Origin: Streptomyces corynorhini
GTDB taxonomy: Bacteria > Actinomycetota > Actinomycetes > Streptomycetales > Streptomycetaceae
DNA: 64,000 nucleotides
Direction: 5' to 3'
Assembly (NCBI RefSeq): GCF_003346515.1
Contig: NZ_QQNA01000035.1
Span: 1-64,000 of the forward strand
Position 1 is the first letter of the stretch. Each line of letters opens with the position of its first letter. Of this stretch, positions 1-8,685 are shown in pieces. Both the position numbers and the translations under genes were made by a program. Under the pieces are notes generated by a model. The model was given only the letters and a program-made list of their open reading frames with translations, ran no database searches and had not been told where the DNA came from.

Positions 1-99
1 GCCCGTACTGCCCGTACTGCCCCTGCCATTCATAGCGTCCGTGCCATTCATGGCGTCCGTGCTGTTCGTACCGTCCGTGCTGCTCACTTCCTGAGCCAT
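1..99 (-). CDS. N-terminus of an unidentified CDS leaving the window
   Basis: Read leftwards from an ATG at 97-99, 33 codons stay open to the window edge. The peptide begins MAQEVSSTDG and consists of Ser/Thr/Asp/Asn/Gly repeats (STDG, STDA, MNGTDA, GSTG). The DNA is a tandem repeat, with three copies of an 18-bp unit ending cgtccgtg and two copies of gcccgtact. Low-complexity N-termini of this kind precede conserved domains in several other genes of the window, so I infer a gene running off the left edge. GTG at 85-87 is an alternative start. No domain is visible, and it could instead be non-coding repeat DNA. Confidence 0.35.
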   Translation of the reverse strand, partial: MAQEVSSTDGTNSTDAMNGTDAMNGRGSTGSTG

Positions 100-330
100 C
101 GGGCATCGCTCGCTTCCTGCGGCCATCGGACGCCGACGTCGCTCGCCTGCCGAGTCGCGGGACGTCTCCTCGGGTCCGCCGGATTCCATCCTGGCCGCTG
201 AGCCGGGTTATGGCCTGTCGAGGGGCGGGGCCGCGTGTGACCGGAGTTGGCCGGACGGTCACCCGTGTTTCGAACACACACTGCATAATCGTCGGCAGCC
301 CGGTCGGCGGGCCAAGGGAGGGGACCCACG

Positions 331-1398
331 GTGACCGGACAGCTCTGTTCCGCCTGCGGCGTGCCACGGGCCGCGGAGGGCGGACCCGGCTGCGACTGCG
401 CGGAGCAGGCGGCGCGGTCGTTACGGGCCGAGCGCTCCGCACAGGCCGCGGCGACCGAGGACTTCGACCCGTTGCGCGTACGGCCGTACGTACGGCTGCC
501 CGCGGACGAGGGCCCGGACAGCGGCAGGCCGGTGCCCAAGGGGCTCCGCGCGACGGGCCCGCGGTCCTCGCTCACCCCGGAGAGACGGGGCGTCTCCGCC
601 AAGCCCCCGGCCCCCGACCTGCACACGCCGCGGCCCAACCCGGCGCCGCTCAGGGCGGTGGTCATCGGCGCGGCGGCCGTGGTGATCGGGGTGGCGGCGA
701 TGGCCGTGGGCCTGTTCTCGGGCGACGACCGGGAGCCATGGGTGGCGCTGCCGGAGGAGACGAGCACCTGGCTGCCGTCGGGGGACGACGGGGAGAGCGA
801 CGGCTCGTCGTCCCCGGCCGTACCGCCGTCGGGCGTGTCCGGCGGGCAGGGCAGGGACACCACGGCGGGCGCGGCGGCCTCGCGGCCGGGGACGGGCGCG
901 GCGGAGAAGTCCCCGGCCGCCTCTTCGTCGCCCGGCCGCCCCTCGCCCGCCTCCCCCGCCTCCGGGAAGCCGTCCGCCACAGCGGCCATCCCCGCGGCGA
1001 CGGACACCGGCACACCGCGGTCCGCCCCGTTGGAGGACACCGTTCTGCGGGTCGGAGACTCGGGGCCGGAGGTCACGGGGCTTCAGCAGCGGCTGACGCG
1101 GCTGTGGCTGTTCACCGGGGAGGCCACCGGGCTGTACGACCAGGCCCTGGAGAGCGCCGTACGCGTCTACCAGTGGTCCCGGCAGCTCAGCGGCGACGCT
1201 CTGGGCGAGTACGGCCCTGATACGCGGCGCGCTTTGGAGGCGGAGACGGAACAGGGACAAGGGCAGGGACAAGGGCAGGGACAGGTGCAGGGACAGGTGC
1301 GGGAAAAGGACCAGGAAAAGGGGCGGGGGCAGGCGCAGGGACAGGTGCGGGACACGTTCCGGGCCGGACCCCAGGACCCCGGGTCCGGCCGCGCCTGA
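331..1398 (+). CDS. Membrane-anchored peptidoglycan-binding domain protein
   Basis: 355 aa. The GTG start follows an AAGGGAGGGG ribosome site at good spacing. The N-terminus has closely spaced cysteines (CSAC, then CDC, residues 6-24) like a small zinc ribbon. A hydrophobic segment near residues 110-130 is a probable single transmembrane helix, followed by a Ser/Pro/Gly-rich linker. Residues about 233-300 fit a PG_binding_1 domain (LRVGDSGPEVTGLQQRL and a late YGPDTRRALE). The last 45 residues are Gln-Gly repeats encoded by a hexamer-type tandem repeat. I infer a cytoplasmic N-terminus and a wall-facing C-terminus. No catalytic domain is present, so the role is probably structural or regulatory. 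Confidence 0.8.
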   Translation: MTGQLCSACGVPRAAEGGPGCDCAEQAARSLRAERSAQAAATEDFDPLRVRPYVRLPADEGPDSGRPVPKGLRATGPRSSLTPERRGVSAKPPAPDLHTPRPNPAPLRAVVIGAAAVVIGVAAMAVGLFSGDDREPWVALPEETSTWLPSGDDGESDGSSSPAVPPSGVSGGQGRDTTAGAAASRPGTGAAEKSPAASSSPGRPSPASPASGKPSATAAIPAATDTGTPRSAPLEDTVLRVGDSGPEVTGLQQRLTRLWLFTGEATGLYDQALESAVRVYQWSRQLSGDALGEYGPDTRRALEAETEQGQGQGQGQGQVQGQVREKDQEKGRGQAQGQVRDTFRAGPQDPGSGRA

Positions 1399-1430
1399 GC
1401 CGCTTTGTACAATGCTGAAACAAAGTGGCT
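1398..1430. terminator. Bidirectional terminator between convergent genes
   Basis: Arms AGCCGCTTTGT and ACAAAGTGGCT pair at 10 of 11 positions around an 11-base loop. The hairpin sits exactly between the stops of two convergent genes. Confidence 0.6.
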
Positions 1431-1438
1431 CCGTCCGT

Positions 1439-2215
1439 TCACCCCTGACCGGCGGGCGGGGCCGCTTCTGTACGCGGTGACCGGACGACAGGGCGGCGGA
1501 ACAGCGCCGCCCACAGGAACGCCGCACCGAAGAGCGGGGATCCGGCGGGCTCGTCACGCATCCGGCGCAGCTCGATCTCCGTCAGATCCGAGAAGATCCA
1601 GCGCAGCGACTCCGCCGTGTAGGCGAGACCGCCGACCGGGCCGGTCTCGCGGTAGAAATCCGCGTCCGGCGCCTCGTACCCCATGCCACCGGCCGCGAAG
1701 CAGGTGAGGGCGAGGTGGCCGCCGGGGGCGAGGAGGCGGTCGACGAGCGCGAGGTGGCTGACCCGGCGGTGCGGCGGCAGATGGTGGAAGCAGCCGGAGT
1801 CGCAGATCAGGTCGTACGGGCCGCCCAACTCCTCGGCGGTGAGGGCGAAGGCGTCGCGCCGCAGGAAGCGGACCTCGACCCCCGCCGCCCGCGCGCGCTC
1901 CCGCCCCCACGCGAGGGCGGTGGACGACAGATCCACGGCGTCCACCGCGAAACCCAGGGATGCGAGAGGGATGGCGTTGCGCCCGGGACCGCAGCCGAGG
2001 TCGAGGGCGCGGCCCGGGGCGATCAGGCCGCGTTCGACGTACGAGACGAGGCTCTCGTCGGGCTTGGCCACGAAGAACGGGACGGATTTGGCGCGGTCCG
2101 CGTAGAAGTCGTCCCACCAGGTTGCCGCGCCCGCCGACGACCGGTCGGCCGCCGGCGCGGACAAGCCGTCCAAAAGGTTCAGCACATCGTCGACGGTCCG
2201 TATTCTGCGGTCCAT
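1439..2215 (-). CDS. Class I SAM-dependent methyltransferase
   Basis: 258 aa. The start is the ATG at 2213-2215, preceded on its strand by GGAGAAGGGGG; the frame is open 41 codons further upstream but that part looks unconserved. The Rossmann SAM-binding motif I is clear (ALDLGCGPGRN, residues 70-80), with the acidic end of strand 2 (VDAVDLS) and a motif II-like segment (YDLICDSGCFHHLP). This is the small-molecule methyltransferase type (Methyltransf_25/TehB-like). The substrate cannot be read from sequence. Tellurite methyltransferases share this fold, but the Ter cluster lies 30 kb away, so no link is claimed. Convergent with the peptidoglycan-binding gene. Confidence 0.85.
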   Translation of the reverse strand: MDRRIRTVDDVLNLLDGLSAPAADRSSAGAATWWDDFYADRAKSVPFFVAKPDESLVSYVERGLIAPGRALDLGCGPGRNAIPLASLGFAVDAVDLSSTALAWGRERARAAGVEVRFLRRDAFALTAEELGGPYDLICDSGCFHHLPPHRRVSHLALVDRLLAPGGHLALTCFAAGGMGYEAPDADFYRETGPVGGLAYTAESLRWIFSDLTEIELRRMRDEPAGSPLFGAAFLWAALFRRPVVRSPRTEAAPPAGQG

Positions 2216-2525
2216 CCGGCCCCCTTCTCCGTAGGCTGGAATTTTATCCTGCGACAGAAGAAAAGAGCAGGCCAGAGGGGTTACGGACAGATCGAGGACG
2301 GCGGTGTGACCACTCGGTACACACGGGTCGACATCCACCCCCGCGACCAGGCCGCCGGGCCGCCGGTACCCCCGCCCGAGGCCGTCAGGGGGCCATTCCC
2401 GCTTCCGCCGGGCGCGGTTTTCCGTCCGAACTGGCGGAAGCCCCCTTTATTTTGTACCGTGACGGAACAAACACGCACGGGCCGCCGCGCACCCGGCCGT
2501 CCGGTCCCGACTGAAGGCGGTCACT

Positions 2526-3317
2526 TTGTCCAGCTCGACGAGTTCAGAGACCGTCGGCGCGCTCGGCGCACCCGGCACGTCCAGCACGTCCAGCACGTCC
2601 GGCGCGCTCGGCACGTCCAGCACGTCCGGCGCGCTCGGCACGTCCAGCGCACCTGGCACGTCCGGCGCGCTCGGCACATTCCGGGCCCTGCTCCTCGACA
2701 TGGACGGCACCCTCGTCAACTCGGACGCCGCCGTGGAGCGCTCGTGGCGCGTCTGGGCGGACGAGCACGGCTTCACCATGGACGACGTCATGAAGGTCTC
2801 GCACGGTCGCCAGGCGCACGCCACCATGGCCGTACTCCTCCCGGACCGCCCGGTGGAACAGAACCTCGCCGACAACCGCGCCATGCTCGCCCGGGAGATC
2901 GCCGACACCGAGGGCGTGGTCCCGGTCCCCGGCGCCCCGGACTTCATGGCCGCCGTCGCGGACCTCCCGCACGCGCTCGTCACCTCGGCGGATGTCGCCC
3001 TGGCCGACGCCCGGATGCGCGCGGCGGACCTCCGCATGCCGAAGATCCGGGTCACGGCGGAGGACGTCGGCGCGAGCAAGCCCGACCCGGAGGGGTTCCT
3101 GCTCGGGGCGGCGACGCTGGGCGTCGATCCGCGCGACTGCGTGGTGTTCGAGGACTCCGAGGCGGGCATCCTGGCGGGGCGCGCGGCGGGGATGCGGGTG
3201 GTGGGCGTGGGAGCGCGCGCGGCGGCGATGTCCCCGGACGTCCACGTACCGGATCTCACGCACCTGCGCGTGGAGGCCCTGCCGACGGGCGAGATGGTGC
3301 TGCGCGTCCCGGCCTGA
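2526..3317 (+). CDS. HAD family sugar-phosphate-type phosphatase with repeat-expanded N-terminus
   Basis: 263 aa from a TTG start preceded by GAAGGCGG. Residues 1-51 are a Ser/Thr/Gly/Ala repeat encoded by near-identical copies of cgtccagcacgtccggcgcgctcgg. The HAD domain begins at residue 53: motif I LLLDMDGTL (nucleophile Asp58, acid Asp60), motif II VTSADVA, motif III Lys in GASKPDPE, motif IV VVFEDSEAGI. Motif spacing and the helical cap fit HAD subfamily IA, close to beta-phosphoglucomutase and 2-deoxyglucose-6-phosphatase types, so a small phosphorylated sugar is the likely substrate. No ATG or GTG is available nearer the domain, so the repeat is probably translated. Confidence 0.85.
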   Translation: MSSSTSSETVGALGAPGTSSTSSTSGALGTSSTSGALGTSSAPGTSGALGTFRALLLDMDGTLVNSDAAVERSWRVWADEHGFTMDDVMKVSHGRQAHATMAVLLPDRPVEQNLADNRAMLAREIADTEGVVPVPGAPDFMAAVADLPHALVTSADVALADARMRAADLRMPKIRVTAEDVGASKPDPEGFLLGAATLGVDPRDCVVFEDSEAGILAGRAAGMRVVGVGARAAAMSPDVHVPDLTHLRVEALPTGEMVLRVPA

Positions 3318-3348
3318 CGCGCACGGCGGGCGGGCCGCTCCCCACCCG

Positions 3349-3435
3349 CCGCTCATTCCTCACCTCAACGCCCGCGCCTCACCCCACCGCTCACCCCTCA
3401 CCTCAACGTCCACCCCTCACTCCTCACCCCTCCAC
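3349..3435. repeat. Pyrimidine-rich imperfect tandem repeat
   Basis: Imperfect units based on cctcaccccaccgctca and cctcaacg, between the convergent HAD and permease genes. No gene is visible. Confidence 0.6.
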
Positions 3436-3448
3436 GCCCCCTCACGCG

Positions 3449-4186
3449 TCACTCCTCGCGGTGCAGGCGTCCGCGCGCCACCAGCTCCAGCACCACGCTG
3501 ACCGCCACCGCCTGCACCGCCATCAGCGCCACCAGCACGAACAGCTGCACCGCGCCCGCGAGTACGGGTGACGCGCCGCCCAGCAGCATCCCGACGAACG
3601 CCCCCGGCAGCGTCACGAGCCCCACCGTCCTGGTCTGGTCGAGCCCCGGCAGCAGCGCGTCCGAGGCGGCGGGCCTGGCCACCTCCATGCGGGCCTCGCG
3701 GTCCAGCAGTCCGAGCGCCATGCCCGCCTCGACCTCGCCCCGGCGCGCGTGCAGTTCGTCGAGGGCCCGGCGCCCGCTCAGTACGGTCGCGGTGAGCGCG
3801 CCGCCGATGAGGATGCCCGTGGTGGGGATCACGGCGATGCCCTTGGCCGGTACGACGCCGGTGAGCAGCAGGGCGGCCATCACCGGCGCCACACCCGCCG
3901 CGATCGGTACGGCCGCCCACCACCAGGTGCGGTTCGGCGTGACGCGCCGCCCGGCGGTCCGTACGGCGACGGCGTACATCAGCGCGACGAAGCCGAGCAG
4001 CGGCGGTACGGAGCCGATCACCCACCCGATCACCAGCGAGACCGCGCCGAGCTGCAGCGCGGCCCGCACCCCGGCGACGGCCATCTCCCGGCCCCGCCCG
4101 AGACGCGCGAGCGTGGCGACGGTCACGGCGACGACCAGCAGCAGGCCGAGCACGACCCCGAACGTGATATCGACCCGCAGCAGCAC
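3449..4186 (-). CDS. ABC transporter permease, FetB/UPF0014 family
   Basis: 245 aa, almost entirely hydrophobic, with about six or seven predicted membrane segments. Family hallmarks are visible: RAALQLGAVSLVIGWV near the N-terminus, VIPTTGILIGGALTATVLSGRRALDEL in the middle, and DQTRTVGLVTLPGAFVGMLLGG before the last helices. In E. coli, FetAB is linked to iron export and oxidative-stress tolerance. The partner ATPase FetA is not adjacent here, so either a distant ATPase serves it or the gene is an orphan. Substrate assignment to iron is inference from the family. Confidence 0.8.
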   Translation of the reverse strand: MLLRVDITFGVVLGLLLVVAVTVATLARLGRGREMAVAGVRAALQLGAVSLVIGWVIGSVPPLLGFVALMYAVAVRTAGRRVTPNRTWWWAAVPIAAGVAPVMAALLLTGVVPAKGIAVIPTTGILIGGALTATVLSGRRALDELHARRGEVEAGMALGLLDREARMEVARPAASDALLPGLDQTRTVGLVTLPGAFVGMLLGGASPVLAGAVQLFVLVALMAVQAVAVSVVLELVARGRLHREE

Positions 4187-4271
4187 GCGCCCACTTTAGG
4201 CGGTGGCCAGCGGGCGACGACGCCCCGGCGGATCAGCCACGCCCGCACACCGGCCCCGCACAAACCGGTCC

Positions 4272-4418
4272 CTCGCAACCCGGACCCCGGAACCCGGACC
4301 TCGCAACCCGGACCTCGCAACCCGGCGCGGGTCCGCCGAAGACGACCGAAGACGACCGAAGACCGCCGAAGAGCACCGGGGAACACCGAAGACCGCCGAA
4401 GACCGCCGGGGAACACCG
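4272..4418. repeat. Two adjacent tandem repeat families in a gene-free stretch
   Basis: Within the 575-bp gap 4187-4761, a 13-14-bp unit (ctcgcaacccgga) occupies about 4272-4325 and a 10-bp unit (gaagaccgcc / gaagacgacc) about 4336-4418. No coding potential or promoter is recognised. Confidence 0.7.
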
Positions 4419-4642
4419 GCGCATCCCGTCACGCCGTGGCGTGCCGTTCCGCGCCCACGCGCCAACCTTGTCCGGTTAAGCGCCAATTGCTCACCCGTCA
4501 GATCGTCCCGGACGCCCCTCACCCCTTGATGTGACGTGCACATGTCGCCACGCTGTTACCTGGCACCCACTCCCCGGAAACCCACCGCCCCCAAGCTGGC
4601 GGCCGGGCCGGAGCGCCGCACGCCCCACACAGCACAGCGCCA

Positions 4643-4725
4643 CCGCACCACGAAGCACCCACCACGAAGTCCCCACCACAGAGCCTCACCACAGAGTCCC
4701 CACCACGAAGTCCCCGCACCACACC
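4643..4725. repeat. 15-bp tandem repeat upstream of the HNH nuclease gene
   Basis: Degenerate units of ccaccacgaagtccc and ccaccacagagtccc lie just upstream of the nuclease ribosome site. Confidence 0.65.
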
Positions 4726-4761
4726 GCCCTGTCAGATTCCCCCCACTTCAAGGGAGTTCGC

Positions 4762-5415
4762 ATGTCACGTGTCTACGCGCGTCGAATGCCTCGCTTCGTC
4801 CTCCTTCTCCTCACGGCGGCCCTCGCGCTCGCCGCCACCCTGGTCACCGCCCCCGCGGCCCAGGCCGCCATGCCGACGCCGGTCGCCGCCTCCACGGCCC
4901 GCACGTACCTCGGCACGCTCACCGTGCAGGCGGAAGGTTCCTCCAGCGGTTACAGCCGCGATCTGTTCCCGCACTGGATCACCCAGTCGGGCACCTGCAA
5001 CACCCGTGAGGTCGTCCTGAAGCGCGACGGCACGAACGTCGTCCAGGACTCCGCCTGCGCGGCCGTCAGCGGCAACTGGTACTCGGAGTACGACGGCGCG
5101 ACCACCACCAGCTCCTCCAGCTTCGACATCGACCACATGGTCCCGCTCGCCGAGGCATGGCGTTCCGGCGCCAGCAGCTGGACCACCGCCCAGCGCCAGG
5201 CGTTCGCCAACGACCTGACCCGCCCCCAGCTCATCGCCGTCTCGGCCAGCTCCAACCGGTCCAAGGGCGACAGCGACCCGGCCAAGTGGCTGCCGTCGCG
5301 CACCGCCTACCAGTGCACGTACGTGAGGGCCTGGGTGCAGGTCAAGTACTACTACAAGCTCACTGTCGACTCCGCCGAGAAGACCGCGCTCACCAACGCG
5401 CTCAGCGGCTGCTGA
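4762..5415 (+). CDS. Secreted HNH endonuclease (DUF1524/GmrSD C-terminal type)
   Basis: 217 aa. The ATG follows AAGGGAG; earlier in-frame ATGs read through repeat DNA and are rejected. There is a classical signal peptide: basic MSRVYARR, a hydrophobic core, then an AQAA/MP cleavage region near residue 35. The mature part carries the HNH core (DIDHMVPLAEAW, metal-binding D-H), an upstream WYSEYDG segment, and the conserved downstream R-P-Q-L-I-A-V and Asn-Arg-Ser-Lys-Gly-D residues typical of the DUF1524-like family. Four cysteines could form two disulfides, consistent with an extracellular enzyme. Likely a secreted nuclease for scavenging or competition, not a restriction component. Confidence 0.85.
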   Translation: MSRVYARRMPRFVLLLLTAALALAATLVTAPAAQAAMPTPVAASTARTYLGTLTVQAEGSSSGYSRDLFPHWITQSGTCNTREVVLKRDGTNVVQDSACAAVSGNWYSEYDGATTTSSSSFDIDHMVPLAEAWRSGASSWTTAQRQAFANDLTRPQLIAVSASSNRSKGDSDPAKWLPSRTAYQCTYVRAWVQVKYYYKLTVDSAEKTALTNALSGC

Positions 5416-5429
5416 CCCGGCACTCCACC

Positions 5430-5490
5430 GCCCGCACCGCCCGCACCACTCGCACCACCCGTACTGCCCGTACTGCCCGTACCGGCCGTA
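5430..5490. repeat. 9-bp tandem repeat after the HNH nuclease gene
   Basis: Units cgcaccacc / cgcaccgcc pass into cgtactgcc. The same cgtactgcc unit occurs at the extreme left of the window. Confidence 0.65.
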
Positions 5491-5542
5491 GCGCTCCCCG
5501 CGCTGCACCGGCTCTCCGCTCCACCACCCGCAACCCCCCACA

Positions 5543-5578
5543 GCCCTCCGTAGGCGGTCCGTCACGCCTGCGGAGGGC
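5543..5578 (+). terminator. Strong hairpin downstream of the HNH nuclease gene
   Basis: Arms GCCCTCCGTAGGC and GCCTGCGGAGGGC pair at 12 of 13 positions around a 10-base loop. There is no T-run, as is usual in Streptomyces. Confidence 0.6.
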
Positions 5579-5763
5579 ACCAAGCGTCACGAAGCGGGGC
5601 AGGTTACAGCAGAGGCCCCGGACGCTCCGGCGACTCCGCGGCCGAGTGATCATTGCCACACCGCGTGATCCTTCCCCCAAGGGTTCGAACTCCTGGTGCA
5701 CCAACGGCATGATGATGCGGACCATCCGCTTCCCGTACCCCCCATGCCCCGGGAGTCACAGCT

Positions 5764-7890
5764 TTGTCCGCTGCACGGCAGTCTCCGCCCCACTCGATCG
5801 CCGTCGTCGGCGCCGGACCCCGCGGCACCTCGGTTCTGGAAAGACTCTGCGCGTCCGTGCCCGAACTGGCGCCGGACATACCGCTGACCGTGCATCTGAT
5901 AGACCCCGCTCCGCCGGGCGCCGGGCGCGTCTGGCGCACCGACCAGTCGCCCGAGCTGCTGATGAACACGGTGGCCTCGCAGGTGACCGTCTTCACCGAT
6001 GAGAGCGTGACGTGCGAGGGCCCGATACGCCCAGGGCCGAGCCTGTACGAGTGGGCGGCGGCCCGTCCCGACGAGCGCCTCGGTCCGGACGACTACCCGA
6101 CCCGCGCCGCGTACGGCCGCTATCTGGAGTGGGCCTTCCGCAGGACCGTGGAGGGGGCGCCGGATAACGTGACGGTCGAGGTGCACCGGGCGCTGGCGGT
6201 CCGTCTGGATGACGACGCCGTACGGCCCGTACCCGGCCCCCGGACGGAGCGGTCCGCGCACGACGCGGTCGATTCGGGCGAAGAGTCCCGGTCGTCCGCC
6301 CTGTACCGCCCGACCCAAACACTCACCCTCGACGATGGCACGACGATTTCCGGTCTCCGCGCCGTCATCCTCGCCCAGGGCCATCTACCGGTGGTTTCCG
6401 GCCAGAACCAGGCGACCTTCGCGGAGTACGCGGCACGCCACCGGCTGCGGTACCTGCCGCCCGCCAACCCCGCCGATGTCGATCTCTCGTCCGTCACCGC
6501 CGGCGAGCCGGTGCTGCTGCGCGGGCTGGGGCTGAATTTCTTCGATCACATGGCGCTCCTGACGGCGGGGCGCGGTGGCCTGTTCACACGTGACGCCGAG
6601 GGCGTGCTCGTATACCACCCGTCGGGACGGGAGCCGCAGCTGTACGCGGGGTCCCGGCGCGGGGTGCCTTACCAGGCGCGCGGGGACAACGCGAAGGGGC
6701 CCTCGGGGCGGCACGATCCGCTGGTGCTGACGCCGGACGTGATCGCGGTGTTCCGCAAGCGGGCGGACGAGGGCGACGCGCCGGACTTCCTGCGGGAGAT
6801 ATGGCCGCTGGTCGCCAAGGAGGTGGAGGCGGTGTTCTACGCCGCGCACCTGGGCGCGCGCGGCGAGAGCGCGGCGTGGCCCTCCGGCACCGTCGGCCGT
6901 TCGCCCGTACCGGCGACGGTCACGGGGACCGTTACGGGGACGGCGACGGCGACGGCGACGGCGACGGCCGGGCACGCGTGTTTCCTCTTCGGCGTTCCCG
7001 ACTTCCTCGACCGCTTCCTCGCGGCGCCGCACGGCAGCCCGCAGGAGGCCGCCGTGCTGGACGACGCGGGGATCGCGGCGGCGGAGCGCTGGTCGTGGGA
7101 GCGGATCTCACGGCCGTTCGCCGCGGAGACCTTCCGCGACCCGGCCGACCACCGCGCCTGGCTGCTGGCCCATCTGCGCGAGGACGCGGCCCACGCCGTG
7201 CTCGGCAATCTGGCAGGTCCTGTGAAGGCGGCCCTCGACGTGCTGCGCGATCTGCGCAACGAGCTGCGGCAGATCGTGGACCACGCCGGGCTCTCCGGCA
7301 CCTCCCGGCGCGACCATCTCGACCGGTGGTACACGCCGCTGAACGCGTTCCTCTCCATCGGGCCGCCGCGCCGCCGTATCGAGGAGATGGCCGCGCTGAT
7401 CGAGGCGGGGGTGCTGGAGGTGATCGGCCCCAGGACGACCGTACGGACACAGGACGGCGTGTTCACCGCCGAATCGCCCGACGTACCCGGGTCGCTGGTG
7501 CGGGCGACGACGCTCGTGGAGGCGCGGCTGCCGGAACCGGACCTGCGGCGCAGCTGTGACCCGTTGCTCTCGCGACTGCTCAAGACCGGCCAGTGCCGGC
7601 CGCACGTACTTGATGGTTACGAGACCGGTGGACTGGACGTAACACGTCGGCCCTATTACCTGATCGACCGTCAAGGAATGCCGCACTCAAGGAGGTTCGC
7701 CATCGGCGTGCCGACCGAAGGGGTGCACTGGGTGACCGCGGCCGGGGCGCGGCCCGGCGTCGACTCGGTGATGCTCTCGGACACCGACGCGGTGGCCCGT
7801 GCCGGACTGCGAACGGGGGCGGCGGGGGAAGCGGAACGGACGACGCGAATTGATCCCCGACAAAATGTTGAACTTGCAAGCATAGATTAG
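5764..7890 (+). CDS. FAD/NAD(P)-binding protein (NAD_binding_9 family)
   Basis: 708 aa from a TTG start preceded by GGGAG. The N-terminus holds a dinucleotide-binding fingerprint (IAVVGAGPRGTSVLERL, residues 12-28) as in NAD_binding_9/Pfam 13454 proteins and distant to lysine/ornithine N-monooxygenases. Further features include LILAQGHLP-like strand ends and a C-terminal IGVPTEGVHWVTAAGARPG segment typical of the family. An internal ATAT repeat near residue 400, encoded by acggcgacggcg repeats, interrupts a poorly conserved linker. The reaction is unknown; family members are often called adenylate cyclase-like or hypothetical. The gene stands alone, with DoxX 67 bp downstream. Confidence 0.75.
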   Translation: MSAARQSPPHSIAVVGAGPRGTSVLERLCASVPELAPDIPLTVHLIDPAPPGAGRVWRTDQSPELLMNTVASQVTVFTDESVTCEGPIRPGPSLYEWAAARPDERLGPDDYPTRAAYGRYLEWAFRRTVEGAPDNVTVEVHRALAVRLDDDAVRPVPGPRTERSAHDAVDSGEESRSSALYRPTQTLTLDDGTTISGLRAVILAQGHLPVVSGQNQATFAEYAARHRLRYLPPANPADVDLSSVTAGEPVLLRGLGLNFFDHMALLTAGRGGLFTRDAEGVLVYHPSGREPQLYAGSRRGVPYQARGDNAKGPSGRHDPLVLTPDVIAVFRKRADEGDAPDFLREIWPLVAKEVEAVFYAAHLGARGESAAWPSGTVGRSPVPATVTGTVTGTATATATATAGHACFLFGVPDFLDRFLAAPHGSPQEAAVLDDAGIAAAERWSWERISRPFAAETFRDPADHRAWLLAHLREDAAHAVLGNLAGPVKAALDVLRDLRNELRQIVDHAGLSGTSRRDHLDRWYTPLNAFLSIGPPRRRIEEMAALIEAGVLEVIGPRTTVRTQDGVFTAESPDVPGSLVRATTLVEARLPEPDLRRSCDPLLSRLLKTGQCRPHVLDGYETGGLDVTRRPYYLIDRQGMPHSRRFAIGVPTEGVHWVTAAGARPGVDSVMLSDTDAVARAGLRTGAAGEAERTTRIDPRQNVELASID

Positions 7891-7900
7891 GGCTGCCTAA
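7882..7900 (+). promoter_or_regulatory. Candidate iron-box (DmdR/IdeR-type) upstream of doxX
   Basis: ATAGATTAGGGCTGCCTAA matches the 19-bp actinobacterial iron box TTAGGTTAGGCTAACCTAA at 13 of 19 positions, with CCTAA intact. It overlaps the stop of the upstream gene, in an unusually AT-rich stretch 58 bp before the DoxX start. By-eye match only. Confidence 0.3.
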
Positions 7901-7957
7901 CGTTGGGGGCGGAACTTCTCATCGGTCCCGCCCCTGATCGAAGGAGTACAACCCCCC

Positions 7958-8401
7958 ATGTCCACACGTCTTCAGCAGGCCCAGCCCTATGCGCTCGGTC
8001 TGTTCCGCATCGTCACCGGACTGCTCTTCCTCTGCCACGGAGCGTCCTCGCTCTTCGGCTACTTCGGCAAGGAAGCGGTGTCCGGCGGCACTTGGCCGGG
8101 CTGGTACGCGGCCGTCATCGAACTGGTCGGCGGCGCGCTCATCATGCTCGGCCTCGGCACCCGGGTGGCCGCGCTGATCAGCTCGGGCTCCATGGCGTAC
8201 GCCTACTTCACCGTCCACCAGGAGAACGGCCTGTTCCCCATAGAGAACGGCGGCGAGCTGTCCGTCATGTTCTGCTGGGCGTTCCTGCTGATCGTCTTCA
8301 CCGGTCCCGGGGCGCTGGCCCTGGACCAGCTGTTCACCTCGCGCGCCCCCGCCGAGGAAGCGCCGGAGGTACGGGACGGTCGCGAGGCCGTGTCCGCGTA
8401 A
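7958..8401 (+). CDS. DoxX family membrane protein
   Basis: 147 aa, with four hydrophobic segments and the family signature early on (ALGLFRIVTGLLFLCHGASSLFGYFG). SGGTWPGWYAAVIELVGGALIMLGLGTR follows, then a charged C-terminal tail. An AAGGAG ribosome site lies slightly far upstream. DoxX-like proteins are small quinol- or redox-associated membrane proteins; in mycobacteria one joins a membrane oxidoreductase complex in oxidative-stress defence. No partner gene lies beside it. The candidate iron box upstream would suggest iron-regulated expression. Confidence 0.85.
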   Translation: MSTRLQQAQPYALGLFRIVTGLLFLCHGASSLFGYFGKEAVSGGTWPGWYAAVIELVGGALIMLGLGTRVAALISSGSMAYAYFTVHQENGLFPIENGGELSVMFCWAFLLIVFTGPGALALDQLFTSRAPAEEAPEVRDGREAVSA

Positions 8402-8436
8402 CCGTTCCCGCGTAGCCGTATCCGCATAGCTGTTCC

Positions 8437-8500
8437 CGCACCGCCACCGCACCGCCACCGCACCGCCATCGCACGGCCACCGCACCGCCAGCGCACCGAC
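8437..8500. repeat. 12-bp tandem repeat between doxX and dedA
   Basis: About five copies of ccgcaccgccac, degenerating at the right end. The surrounding gap 8402-8685 shows no other gene. Confidence 0.65.
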
Positions 8501-8685
8501 CGCCCGGCCCGCCGCCCCCGGAGGGCCGGGCGATCGCCGTCTCGGCCCGCCCCCGCGTCGCCATGTCGTGCCCCGGTCACATCCTCCGTACCGCAGACGC
8601 GTACGCTGTATGGTTGCAGCCGCCACTGCCGCTCCCCCGCGATGGCCAGGCGCTGTCAACGGGACGACGGGCGGGAAGTGCAGAG

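Noticed and set aside
84-1076. Minus-strand ORF opposite the peptidoglycan-binding gene
   Set aside because: Ser/Pro/Arg-rich shadow without domains; the plus-strand product has a recognisable domain and ribosome site.
1439-2215. Tellurite methyltransferase TehB linked to the Ter cluster
   Set aside because: Only the general SAM fold is visible and the Ter genes are over 30 kb away.
4762-5415. HNH partner of the DUF262 protein (a split GmrSD system)
   Set aside because: The HNH protein has a signal peptide with cysteines typical of secretion and lies 19 kb away in core DNA.
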